Of a stretch of 64,000 bases of DNA, positions 1 to 8,774 are shown in pieces. The DNA lies in contig NZ_SZWE01000001.1 in the NCBI RefSeq assembly GCF_009669325.1, positions 2,733,501 through 2,797,500 on the forward strand, given 5' to 3'. The position numbers were made by a program, and so were the translations under genes. This DNA is from Roseovarius bejariae (GTDB lineage: Bacteria > Pseudomonadota > Alphaproteobacteria > Rhodobacterales > Rhodobacteraceae). The notes beneath the pieces were generated by a model. The model saw only the letters and a program-made list of their open reading frames with translations. It made no database searches and was not told where the DNA came from. Every line of letters starts with the position of its first letter. The first letter of the stretch is position 1.

Positions 1-2
1 AC

Positions 3-926
3 AGCTGTTCGGGGATCGAGGGGTTTGCCCTGATTACGGCCTTTCTGGGGCTCTACGCCATGCTCTTTCGCGATACCCTGCGAATGGGGCGGTTCTGGCT
101 GGTGGTCTGGCCGGTATCGATTTTCCTGAGTTGGCTTCTCAACGTGGTGCGGATTACCGTGTTGATCCTCATCGGCGCCCATGCCTCGCCCGAATTGGCC
201 GTGAACGGCTTTCACAGTTTTGCAGGCTGGCTGTTTTTCACGGCTCTGGCCATCGGGGTCCTGATCGCGGTGAGCAAGCTTCGCTGGCTTCATAAAGAAG
301 CGGCAGCCTGGGGTGCCACGCCCCTGTCACATGACGGTATGGCGGCCCGCATCCTGCCTTTCGTGGTTTTCATGCTGTCGGGGATCGTGGTGAATGCCTT
401 CTGGCAGGCGCCCGAACTGGGCTATCCCTTGCAGGTTCTGGGCATGGCGGGGGCGCTTTGGTATGTACGCCGCCCTCTGAGAGCTTATTTCGCGCGGCCC
501 TCTTGGTTGGCTCTGCTGGCGGGGCTTGCGATTGGGGTCGGGTGGGTCCTGATGGCCCCTGCGCCCGAAACGCCCGCGTCGGCGCTTACCGCACTCACGC
601 CGGCGGTTTTCGCGGCTTGGGCGGCGGTACGCATCCTTGGCACGGTGGTTTTCGTGCCGCTGATCGAAGAGTTGTTTTTCCGCGGCTACCTGCAAACCCG
701 GATCGACGATGGCACTTGGCCGCGCCGTATTCTGGCGATCGCCTTGTCTGCCGCGGCCTTTGCCCTGTTGCATGGCCGCTGGATCGAGGCCGGGGTTGCC
801 GGGGTCATCTTTTCAGCGCTCTATATAAGGAAAGGGCGGCTGGCTGATGCCATAACCGCCCATGCCGTGGCCAATGCCCTGATCGCCGTTCTTGCCGCTT
901 GGCGAGGCGATTGGACCTTGATCTGA
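3..926 (+). CDS. xrtE: Exosortase E/CPBP protease fusion (5' truncated by window edge)
   Basis: The reading frame is open from the window edge, so the true start lies upstream. The first visible residues contain the exosortase active-site Cys in SCSGIEGF. The matching Arg (NVVRI) and His (NGFHSF) follow in later membrane helices. The C-terminal half is a CPBP (CAAX-type) protease with all three motifs: EELFFR, FALLHG and HAVAN. This fusion defines exosortase E of the VPEID-CTERM system, which cleaves C-terminal sorting signals in the inner membrane. The convergent neighbour ends in exactly such a signal, which supports the assignment. The family is usually about 500 residues, so roughly 200 N-terminal residues are missing. 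Confidence 0.9.
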   Translation, partial: SCSGIEGFALITAFLGLYAMLFRDTLRMGRFWLVVWPVSIFLSWLLNVVRITVLILIGAHASPELAVNGFHSFAGWLFFTALAIGVLIAVSKLRWLHKEAAAWGATPLSHDGMAARILPFVVFMLSGIVVNAFWQAPELGYPLQVLGMAGALWYVRRPLRAYFARPSWLALLAGLAIGVGWVLMAPAPETPASALTALTPAVFAAWAAVRILGTVVFVPLIEELFFRGYLQTRIDDGTWPRRILAIALSAAAFALLHGRWIEAGVAGVIFSALYIRKGRLADAITAHAVANALIAVLAAWRGDWTLI

Positions 927-929
927 TGT

Positions 930-1181
930 TTACTGCGCGCGGCGGCGCTTGAGTTCCCACGCCAAGGCCAGAGTGGCCAGAACAGCCGCCAATGCCAGAA
1001 GGCCGGTCGAGGCATCGATTTCCGGAACCGCCGACGCGGTCGAGGTGTCTGTCGACGAGCCCGAAGAACCCGACCCCCAATTGTACCACGAATCCCACCA
1101 GCTATAGCTTTGGGCCGATGCCATTACAGTGGTGCTTGCATAGGCAAGAGCGGCAAGCGTGGATGTTTTAAGAAATTTCAT
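930..1181 (-). CDS. VPEID-CTERM sorted small exported protein
   Basis: This is an 83-residue protein. Its parts are an N-terminal signal peptide (about residues 1-24, ending ASA), a short Trp/Ser/Gly-rich mature part (SWWDSWYNWGSG), and a C-terminal tripartite sorting tag. The tag has VPEID at residues 52-56, a hydrophobic helix (59-75) and a basic KRRR tail. The tag matches the exosortase E class, and the gene sits 3 bp from the end of the xrtE gene in convergent orientation. The start was chosen because the signal peptide begins there and GGGGA lies just upstream. A longer in-frame extension has no export signal. The function of the mature part is unknown; an extracellular matrix or surface role is inferred from the system. 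Confidence 0.85.
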   Translation of the reverse strand: MKFLKTSTLAALAYASTTVMASAQSYSWWDSWYNWGSGSSGSSTDTSTASAVPEIDASTGLLALAAVLATLALAWELKRRRAQ

Positions 1182-1389
1182 GGTTACAGTCCCCAGATGT
1201 CTATCTTGTTTCATCATACACCAAATTCGAATTATGGCAAAAACTTGGTGCACGGTGACTCGGTTTGTTGCCAAACTGGAAACGCCTTGGGGCTCATCGT
1301 GAAATTGTACGGCGAAATGCGATAAAAATTCCCAATCCGCAGGGGATTGAGGCGAAAAGGTGGCCGTGTCCGGTGATTCGATACGGGGC

Positions 1390-4300
1390 TTATTCGGCCG
1401 CGCGTAGAGGGCGGCCGTTTTCGTCTTTTTCCATCCTTGATTTGTCGCGATCAGCGACCACGCTCTTGATGGCTTGGGCATCCGGCGCGCCGCCTTGCTC
1501 GTCCTCATACGCGCTCCAATCGCCATGCTCGCTCCACAGGATTTCGGGGGCCGGGGTATGGCCTGCGGCACGGTTGAGCGCCCAGTCCTGCGCGGCGCGG
1601 CTACTGCGCCCGAGCGAGAGCATAGCCAGACCCCGCGCGCCCCATTGTACATAGGTCGTTGCCCAGACCCGCAGCGCCAGCATTGAGGGTGTGAAAACCA
1701 GTGTCAGAACCGTCGCGATACCAAGGCCGAAAACCACCGCCGTGGCCAGTTGTTTCCACCACAGGGCAGTGGGCGAGTTGAAGGAATAGCCGCCGTTGAT
1801 GAAATCAAGGCTCAGGCCGAACATCATTGGCGCAAGGCCCGCCATGGTGGTGATCGTGGTCAGCAACACGGGGCGAATGCGCGCCTCGGCGGTGCGGGTG
1901 ATCGCATCGATCCGCGGCATGTAGCGGCTGTATTCCTGGTAGGTGTCGATCAGCACGATGTTGTTGTTCACCACGATCCCGGCAAGCGCGACAATCCCGG
2001 TGCCGGTCATGATGATCGAAAACGGCTGGTTCATCACCAGCATCCCGATCAGGACCCCGGTGGTCGAAAGCACAACTGCCAGCAGAACCAGAACTGCATT
2101 ATAAACGCTGTTGAACTGCGCCAGAAGGATAATGAACATCAGCCCCAAGGCCCCGGCGAATGCCTTTTGCAGGAAGGCGCCGGATTCCTCCTGATCTTCC
2201 TGATCGCCGGTCCATTCATAGGAGACACTGGCGGGCAGAACCCCACTGTCCAACCATTCCGTCAAGACCTCGATGCGTTCGTTGGCGGTGATCGGCACAT
2301 CGATGCTGTCGTCACCTTCTCCGGGAACGGTTTTGGTCAGCCCCTCTTTCACACCCGCCTTCACATCGAAATATCGGGTCTGGTCCACCCGGTCGATCTG
2401 GGCAAGTTTCTGCACCGGCTCGCGGGTGATGAAGTTGGACAGCGGCACAAGCCCATCCCCCGTGCGCACCTTGAGGGTGTCCAGCGTACTGAGAACGCGG
2501 TCTTTCTCGGGCAGGCGCACGCGGATGTCGATCTCTTCATCCGACGATGGCACCCGCATCGTATCAAGCAGGATCCCCCGCGTCACAAGTTGCACCATGG
2601 CCCCTACGGTGGCGACATCCGCACCATAGCGGCCCGCCTTTTCCACATCGACATTGATCTGCCAGTCGATCCCGGGCAGGGGCAGGGTATCTTCCACCAA
2701 CGTCAGGCCACGCATGCCTTCGAACTGCTCCCGCGCGAGGCTTGTGGCCTCTTTCAACTCGTCCCAATTGTCGCCTTTCAGACGCAAATGCACCGGCTTG
2801 GCCGAGGCCGGGCCGCGGGCCTGTGCGAGGATCTCGATCTTGATGCCGGGGATTTGCTCCAGTTGCGCGGTCAACTCGTCGATGATCGTGTCACCGTCAT
2901 AGGCTTCGGCACTCACCGCGCGCCGCACGGTATAGTCGATGACCGGAATGGTGAACCAGGCCTCGGTTTCGGTCGGGCGGTCTTCCCACGGGATGGTTTC
3001 AAGTTGCACCTGACCGATGGTATCCAAGGGGGGCTGCGCGCCGCCGGTATTGTTGTTCAGCCCGCCTTCACCCGCAAAGGCAAAGGCCGTTTCAACACCG
3101 GGGTGTTGCAGGACGATACGCTCCACCTGTTCGACCAGTTCATCTTTCTGATCAATCGACAGGTTGCCGCGCCCACGGACATAAACGATGGCCTGCTCGG
3201 GTTCGGATTCAACAAAGAACTCGGTGCCGTTGTTGTTGTTCACATAGTAGATCAGGACCGACCCGACGAGAACAAAGATCATCGCGAAGGCCACCAGCGG
3301 CATGACCGGGTTGGCGGCAATCGCATGTATGACCCAGCCAAAGGGGGACCGGCGATAGCCCGCTTTCACCCGGCCCGCCCGGTTTGGGAAAAGTTTGGAT
3401 TTGGCCCATGCTATGGCGTTCCGGAATCGCCGGAAAATCGCCATCACGCCCAGAAGCAGCGCCACCACCCCGGCGATCGCCATGGCGGCCAGCGTCACGA
3501 CGCCCAGCAGGATCATGAAAACCGTGGCCAATGTGGGGATGACCGATGTCACGATGCGGCCCGCGTCCATGTCGGCGAACTGGGCCGAGACATCGCCCAA
3601 TAGCAGTGGGAGCACCGCTCCAGCGACAAAGACAGCCCCCGCCGCCACCGGGAAAAGCAGTATATGCCACAGCCAATACCCATCACCGATCTGCGAAATA
3701 CGCGTGTTGAACCAGCGTTCCGTACGCCCCGTGACCCCGCCCATCACCGGCAAGTAGACCAATGCCACCAGAAGCGAGGCACTGAGAACGAAGATCAGCG
3801 TCACGGGCAACATCCCCATGAACTCACCCGGCACCCCCGGCCAGAACAGCATCGGCAGGAAGGCGCAAAGCGTGGTGGCCGTTGAACTGACCACCGGCCA
3901 GAACATCCGCTTGGCGGCTTCGACATAGGCGTGCATCGGGCCTTCACCCTCGGAAATCCGCTTGTCCGCGTATTCCACCACCACGATGGCCCCATCCACC
4001 AGCATCCCGACGGCAAGGATCAGGCCGAACATCACGATGTTCGAGACCGCGACACCCATCACCGCCAAAAGCGCAAAACACAACAGGAAGGACGTGGGGA
4101 TGGCAAAGCCCACCAGAAGGGCCGGTCGGATGCCTAGCGCGGCCAGCGTCACGATCATCACCAGCGCGATAGCCGTCAGGACAGAGCCTTCAAGCTGTTT
4201 CACCATGGATTCCACGGTGCGCGATTGGTCGTTCGAGGTGCCGACGTCGACTGCCGCGCGCAGTTTGTCGGGCCAGTTCGCCTCGGCCTTGGCCACGGTC

Positions 4301-5199
4301 TCGCGCACCAAATCGGCGGTCTCGATGATGTTGAACCCTTTGCGTTTGACCACCTGCAAGGCAACGGTGTTCTCGTCGTTGAACCGCGCGGTGCCCTTGC
4401 GGTCTTCGAAGGTCAGGTTGATCCGCGCCAGATCGCCCAGTGTGACCACCCGGTCACCATTGGTTTTCACCGGCAGGTCATAGATGTCGCGGGTCTCGTC
4501 GAAGGATGACGGGATCTTGACGGAAAACGCCCCGCTTTCGGTCTCGACTTCACCGGCGGCGATCAGTTGGTTGTTGTTCTGGACCACATTGATCAATTCG
4601 CCCGCCGTGACGTTGTAGGCCTCAAGGCGCAGCGGGTCGATCACCACCTCGACCATCTCGTCGCGATTGCCCGCGATCCCGGCCTCCAGGATCGGCTCCA
4701 GCCCTTCCAGATCGTCCTGCAAATCCTTGGCCAGCCGCGCCATGGTACGTTCGGGGACATCGCCGGTCAGGTTCACGATGATGATCGGGAACTCGGAAAA
4801 ATTGATCTCGTTGATGGTATATTTTTCCGCGCCCTCGGGAAACTTGGCCTCGGCCGCGTTCATCGCATCGCGGACATCGGCCATGATCTTGGTCTTGTCC
4901 CAGCCGAATTCGAATTCAAGGGCCACACCGGCATAGTTTTCCGCCGCAGTGCCGGTCATTTCCTTCAACCCATCGAGATCGGAAAGCTCGGTCTCCATCA
5001 CCTTGACCAGCAGTTTCTCGCTATCCTCGGCGGAAATGCCGGGAAACTGCACCGAGACGAAAAGCGCCGGAATCTCGATATCCGGTTCGCCTTCCTTCGG
5101 CAGGCTGACATAGGCAAGACTGCCCGCCAGAATGGACAGCACGATAAACGCAACGACCATCCGCGCCCGGGCGGCGGCCCAGTCGACGATGCCGGTCAT
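1390..5199 (-). CDS. RND efflux transporter permease with extra membrane insert
   Basis: A 1269-residue inner-membrane pump of the AcrB/HAE superfamily, driven by proton motive force. It has TM1 near residues 14-33, a porter loop, TM2-TM6 around 337-485, and a second half repeating the plan. The TM4 motif is GMLVDGAIVVVEY, with one Asp where AcrB has two. TM10 has GIVVNNNIVLID in place of the AcrB Lys region. It is about 200 residues longer than AcrB. Residues about 500-610 add roughly three hydrophobic segments and a basic loop between TM6 and TM7, and the C-terminus carries a hydrophilic tail of about 100 residues. Its start overlaps the adaptor stop by 4 nt (ATGA), so the two are translationally coupled. 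The substrate cannot be inferred. Confidence 0.9.
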   Translation of the reverse strand: MTGIVDWAAARARMVVAFIVLSILAGSLAYVSLPKEGEPDIEIPALFVSVQFPGISAEDSEKLLVKVMETELSDLDGLKEMTGTAAENYAGVALEFEFGWDKTKIMADVRDAMNAAEAKFPEGAEKYTINEINFSEFPIIIVNLTGDVPERTMARLAKDLQDDLEGLEPILEAGIAGNRDEMVEVVIDPLRLEAYNVTAGELINVVQNNNQLIAAGEVETESGAFSVKIPSSFDETRDIYDLPVKTNGDRVVTLGDLARINLTFEDRKGTARFNDENTVALQVVKRKGFNIIETADLVRETVAKAEANWPDKLRAAVDVGTSNDQSRTVESMVKQLEGSVLTAIALVMIVTLAALGIRPALLVGFAIPTSFLLCFALLAVMGVAVSNIVMFGLILAVGMLVDGAIVVVEYADKRISEGEGPMHAYVEAAKRMFWPVVSSTATTLCAFLPMLFWPGVPGEFMGMLPVTLIFVLSASLLVALVYLPVMGGVTGRTERWFNTRISQIGDGYWLWHILLFPVAAGAVFVAGAVLPLLLGDVSAQFADMDAGRIVTSVIPTLATVFMILLGVVTLAAMAIAGVVALLLGVMAIFRRFRNAIAWAKSKLFPNRAGRVKAGYRRSPFGWVIHAIAANPVMPLVAFAMIFVLVGSVLIYYVNNNNGTEFFVESEPEQAIVYVRGRGNLSIDQKDELVEQVERIVLQHPGVETAFAFAGEGGLNNNTGGAQPPLDTIGQVQLETIPWEDRPTETEAWFTIPVIDYTVRRAVSAEAYDGDTIIDELTAQLEQIPGIKIEILAQARGPASAKPVHLRLKGDNWDELKEATSLAREQFEGMRGLTLVEDTLPLPGIDWQINVDVEKAGRYGADVATVGAMVQLVTRGILLDTMRVPSSDEEIDIRVRLPEKDRVLSTLDTLKVRTGDGLVPLSNFITREPVQKLAQIDRVDQTRYFDVKAGVKEGLTKTVPGEGDDSIDVPITANERIEVLTEWLDSGVLPASVSYEWTGDQEDQEESGAFLQKAFAGALGLMFIILLAQFNSVYNAVLVLLAVVLSTTGVLIGMLVMNQPFSIIMTGTGIVALAGIVVNNNIVLIDTYQEYSRYMPRIDAITRTAEARIRPVLLTTITTMAGLAPMMFGLSLDFINGGYSFNSPTALWWKQLATAVVFGLGIATVLTLVFTPSMLALRVWATTYVQWGARGLAMLSLGRSSRAAQDWALNRAAGHTPAPEILWSEHGDWSAYEDEQGGAPDAQAIKSVVADRDKSRMEKDENGRPLRAAE

Positions 5200-6425
5200 T
5201 GGCCCAACTCCTGATATGTCGGGTCAACCTTGACCCCATCGGTCACGTATTCCTGACCGATGGTGATGACATTCGCCGTATCAGGCAGGCCAGAGAGCCA
5301 CACACCGTTGGGTGTGTCGCGCAGCAGGGAAACGGCGGCGAACCCGGCTTCGTTCTCGTTTGTCACCAACCGCACGCCCAACGTCCCCTCATCATTCAGG
5401 GTCAGCGCCGATTGCGGCAACAGGTGCGCTTTGGTGCCATCGGCGGCGATGGTGATCTCGGCGGTCTGGCCGTCGCGCAGGGTCAAATCGGGATTGGGCA
5501 CCCGGATATCCACCCGGAAGGTACGGGTTGTCGGATCGGCCTTGCGCGACAGGAAGGTGACTTCGCCCTCCACACGCCCGCCCGAAGCCAGATCGGCCAC
5601 CGCCAAGGCACCGGTTTCTACCCGCGAAACCTCGGTTTCAGGGACATACCCCACCAGCATCACGGGATCGAGTTGGATTACCGTGGCGCAAAGCCCGCCG
5701 GGTTGCAAAAGGCTGCCAAGTTCGGCGGTGTCTGTTTCCAGAAGCCCCGCGAATGGCGCAGTGATGGTCAGCCGCTCAATCTCTTTTTCCGCTGCCGCAA
5801 CGGCGGCCTCGGCGGATTGGATGGAACTCCGCGTGGTCGCAAGGCCCGAGCGCGCGGTTTCCACCGCTGCTTGTGCTGAACTTACCGCGGCCTTGGTCGC
5901 GGCGACACGGGTTTCCGAGGCAAAGCCATCCTGCGAAAGCGCCTGCGCGGCGCGGTCGTTGATCTGTGCTTCTTCCAGACGCGACTGCGCCTCGGTCAGG
6001 CGCGCTCGGGCCTCGGGGACACGCGCCTGCGCTTCTGCAAGGCGTGCTTGCGCCTCGGCCAGCGTGGCATCCCGGGTGCCCGGGTCAATCCGACACAGCG
6101 TATCGCCTTCGTTGACCATGGTGCCCTTGCGCAGCGGTTCGGAAATCACCTGACCTGAGGTTTCAGCGCGCAGATCCACCTGCCGGAAGGCCTCGGTCTG
6201 GCCGCGCAGAACCACTGCACTGTCAATTTCGCGTGCTTCCGATCGGATCGCGACCACGCCCACGGTTTCGAATTCGGGCGCGGCCTCGGGGGTGGCCTCT
6301 TGCCCGACATCTGCCTGTGGCGCTTCGTCGCCGCCAAGCACGGCGGTGATCCGCTCGCGCTCGAAAACGAAGGCATAAATCATGCCAATCACCACGAGCG
6401 CGGCCAGAATAGGAAAAAGTCGCAT
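5196..6425 (-). CDS. RND efflux periplasmic adaptor (membrane fusion protein)
   Basis: A 409-residue adaptor that links the RND pump to an outer-membrane channel. There is one N-terminal membrane anchor (residues 4-20) and an acidic, Pro-rich linker (35-55). A lipoyl/barrel-sandwich half lies near 80-115 (ETSGQVISE, KGTMVNEGDTLCRIDPG). A long alpha-hairpin of heptad-like EAQARL repeats spans about 118-215, followed by the returning lipoyl half (APFAGLLE) and a beta-barrel. It is the first gene of a two-gene operon with the permease. No outer-membrane channel gene lies nearby, so a channel encoded elsewhere is presumably shared. Confidence 0.9.
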   Translation of the reverse strand: MRLFPILAALVVIGMIYAFVFERERITAVLGGDEAPQADVGQEATPEAAPEFETVGVVAIRSEAREIDSAVVLRGQTEAFRQVDLRAETSGQVISEPLRKGTMVNEGDTLCRIDPGTRDATLAEAQARLAEAQARVPEARARLTEAQSRLEEAQINDRAAQALSQDGFASETRVAATKAAVSSAQAAVETARSGLATTRSSIQSAEAAVAAAEKEIERLTITAPFAGLLETDTAELGSLLQPGGLCATVIQLDPVMLVGYVPETEVSRVETGALAVADLASGGRVEGEVTFLSRKADPTTRTFRVDIRVPNPDLTLRDGQTAEITIAADGTKAHLLPQSALTLNDEGTLGVRLVTNENEAGFAAVSLLRDTPNGVWLSGLPDTANVITIGQEYVTDGVKVDPTYQELGQ

Positions 6426-6656
6426 CTATCAAACCTTCCGCACATGCAGGCAGGGCCGTGCAGTCTTTGCCGACCTTGCTACATGACATACGCTGAACTG
6501 TCCGGTTCAGATTAGCCGTTTCGACCTGATGCTTCAAGTCAGGCATTCCTGCAACCATGCAGGCTGGGCTGTGCGCAGGTGCTGTCATGTTGGCTGCCCC
6601 TTGGCAGGGGCGGGGCTTCGCGATAAGAGGGGGCAATATTCGCAAAGGGGGCGCGC

Positions 6657-7340
6657 GTGAGCGAGACCGACAGTTTTATCGACGAAGTGACCGAAGAGGT
6701 CCGGCGCGACCGCTTGTTTGGCATGATGAAGCGCTATGGCTGGATCGCGGCCCTTGCCGTGCTGCTGATCGTCGGCGGCGCGGCCTGGAACGAATGGCGC
6801 AAGGCGCAGGATCGCGCCGCTGCGGAAGCCTTCGGTGACTCGATCAAGACCGCGCTGGAACTGCCCGAGCGGGACGCCCGCGCCAAGGCGCTGGCCGCGA
6901 TCGAAGCGCCCGATGCGGGCGGGCAGGCCGTGGTCGATCTGTTGGCCGCTGCCGAACTGGGCACCGCGAATGCCGCAGAGGCCGCCACCCGCCTTCTGGC
7001 CGTGGCCGACCGCGACGGGATCGAACCCGTCTACCGGCAGTTGGCCACGCTCAAGGCCGTGGCGTTGCCCGGCTCTGGCCTGTCGCCTGAGGACCGGCGC
7101 AATCGGTTGGATGGCCTTGCGCTCTCTGGTGGCCTCGTACGGCTTCTGGCCGAGGAACAACTGGCGATGATCGAGATCGAAACCGGCGATACATCCGCCG
7201 CGATCGACCGCCTGACTCAGGTGGCGCAGGATGCGCAGGCAACGGCGGGCTTGCGTCGGCGCGTTTCACAAGTGATTGTAGCCCTCGGTGGCGACCTGCC
7301 CGAAACCGGCTTTGCCGGTCAGGGCGGCACCGAAGGCTAA
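6657..7340 (+). CDS. YfgM-like tetratricopeptide ancillary protein
   Basis: A 227-residue protein with a short cytoplasmic N-terminus, one membrane helix (about 28-45, AALAVLLIVGGAAW) and a periplasmic alpha-helical repeat region. The topology matches YfgM, a SecYEG-associated periplasmic chaperone partner. The order yfgM-like, bamB, der is the same as in Enterobacteria, which supports the family call despite weak sequence motifs. Translation starts at GTG; no ATG fits. It lies 11 nt before bamB, so cotranscription is likely. Confidence 0.75.
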   Translation: MSETDSFIDEVTEEVRRDRLFGMMKRYGWIAALAVLLIVGGAAWNEWRKAQDRAAAEAFGDSIKTALELPERDARAKALAAIEAPDAGGQAVVDLLAAAELGTANAAEAATRLLAVADRDGIEPVYRQLATLKAVALPGSGLSPEDRRNRLDGLALSGGLVRLLAEEQLAMIEIETGDTSAAIDRLTQVAQDAQATAGLRRRVSQVIVALGGDLPETGFAGQGGTEG

Positions 7341-7351
7341 GGACCACCCGC

Positions 7352-8725
7352 GTGTCACCCAAGACCGCGAGTGAAAGGTTAGGAACGGGGGCGAAAGCGT
7401 TGAAATCCACAGCAATCTTTCTGGGACTTGCCGCAGTTGTGTCGCTCGCGGCGTGTGACAAACGCGAAGCCATCCTTCAGGGTGAGCGCGAGAATATCCG
7501 CTCGGTCCTCACCGATGAGGTGGCCGCGGCCACCGACGCGGTGCCGGAAAACCGTGCCCTGCCGTTGTCATTGCCCGCGACTCGCGCGAATGCCGACTGG
7601 CCACAGGCCATCGCGACCCCCGCCACCCGCACCGCGCATCCCGCGCTGGGGGCCAATCCGCAACGTATCTGGTCGGTCAACATTGGCTCCGGCGATGGTC
7701 GCCGCACCCGTATCACCGCTGATCCGGTGGTGGCCGGAGGCCGTGTCTTCACCCTCGATTCGCAGGCGCAGGTCACCGCGGTCAGCACCGCGGGCGAGGT
7801 CCTTTGGACAACCGACCTGACCCCGGCAAATGACAGGTCTTCGGATGCGTCGGGCGGCGGGCTCGCCTATGGCGACGGTAAGATCTTCGTCACTTCGGGC
7901 TTCGGTATGCTGACCGCGCTTGACCCCGCCACGGGGGCGCAAATCTGGCAACAGGACCTTGATGCCACCTCCACCGGCGCCCCGACCGTCCGCGATGGTC
8001 TTGTCTACCTCGTCGCGGGGGATGAAATCGCCTGGGCGGTGAATGCCGACACGGGCCGCATCGAATGGCGCCTAGGTGCCACGCCTGACATCAACAACGT
8101 GTTGGGCGGTCCGGCCCCGGCCGTGACCGACAAATATGCCGTCTTCGCATTTGGCGCGGGTGAATTGCAGGGCGCCTTCCGCAAGGGCGGTTTGCGCCTG
8201 TGGGATGCACAGGTCGCCGGCACGCGCGATGGATACTCCAGTGCTCTGGTCGACGACATCACCGGCGCGCCGGTGGTCGATGGGGAAACCATCTATGTCG
8301 GCAATCACTCGGGCCGCACCGTTGCCCTCAACATTGCCAATGGCGAACGCCTCTGGACCGCCAACGAAGGCCCGCTCGATCGCGTCTGGCCTGCGGGCGA
8401 CTCGATCTTCATGGTCTCGGACCGCAATCAGCTTCTGCGCCTCTCCGCCGAAGACGGAAGCCGCATCTGGGCGCAAAACCTGCCGTTCTTCACCAAGAAG
8501 CGGCCGCGCCGTCAGACACAGATATTTGCCCACCACGGGCCGGTGATCGCGGGGGGCCAATTGATCGTGGCCTCCTCGGACGAAAAGCTGCGCTTTTTCG
8601 ACCCGGTGAACGGTGCGCTGCGCCGCGCGGTGGACCTGCCCGGTGGGGCCACCTCGAACCCGGTGGTCGCGGGGCGCACGCTTTATGTCGTGTCGAAGAA
8701 GGGGCAATTGCACGCTTTCCGTTGA
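7352..8725 (+). CDS. bamB: Outer membrane assembly lipoprotein BamB (PQQ-like beta-propeller)
   Basis: A 457-residue lipoprotein. A hydrophobic signal ends in the lipobox SLAAC, with Cys at about residue 35. The rest is an eight-bladed propeller with repeated blade endings such as GRIEWRLG, GERLWTA and GSRIWAQN. It belongs to the BAM complex that inserts beta-barrels into the outer membrane. The first GTG gives an n-region of about 20 residues; a start 16 codons later (TTG) would give a tighter lipoprotein signal, so the start is uncertain. It is followed 50 bp later by der, the conserved arrangement. Confidence 0.92.
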   Translation: MSPKTASERLGTGAKALKSTAIFLGLAAVVSLAACDKREAILQGERENIRSVLTDEVAAATDAVPENRALPLSLPATRANADWPQAIATPATRTAHPALGANPQRIWSVNIGSGDGRRTRITADPVVAGGRVFTLDSQAQVTAVSTAGEVLWTTDLTPANDRSSDASGGGLAYGDGKIFVTSGFGMLTALDPATGAQIWQQDLDATSTGAPTVRDGLVYLVAGDEIAWAVNADTGRIEWRLGATPDINNVLGGPAPAVTDKYAVFAFGAGELQGAFRKGGLRLWDAQVAGTRDGYSSALVDDITGAPVVDGETIYVGNHSGRTVALNIANGERLWTANEGPLDRVWPAGDSIFMVSDRNQLLRLSAEDGSRIWAQNLPFFTKKRPRRQTQIFAHHGPVIAGGQLIVASSDEKLRFFDPVNGALRRAVDLPGGATSNPVVAGRTLYVVSKKGQLHAFR

Positions 8726-8774
8726 CGCGTCGATGCTGTAACAGGGCGGCTTGATCCGCTCCGGAGCCTGAACC

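Noticed and set aside
1750..3603. A 617-codon plus-strand open frame opposite the RND permease
   Set aside because: It is antisense to a clear 1269-residue permease, has a His/Gln/Asp/Gly-rich composition typical of high-GC shadow frames and no recognisable domain.
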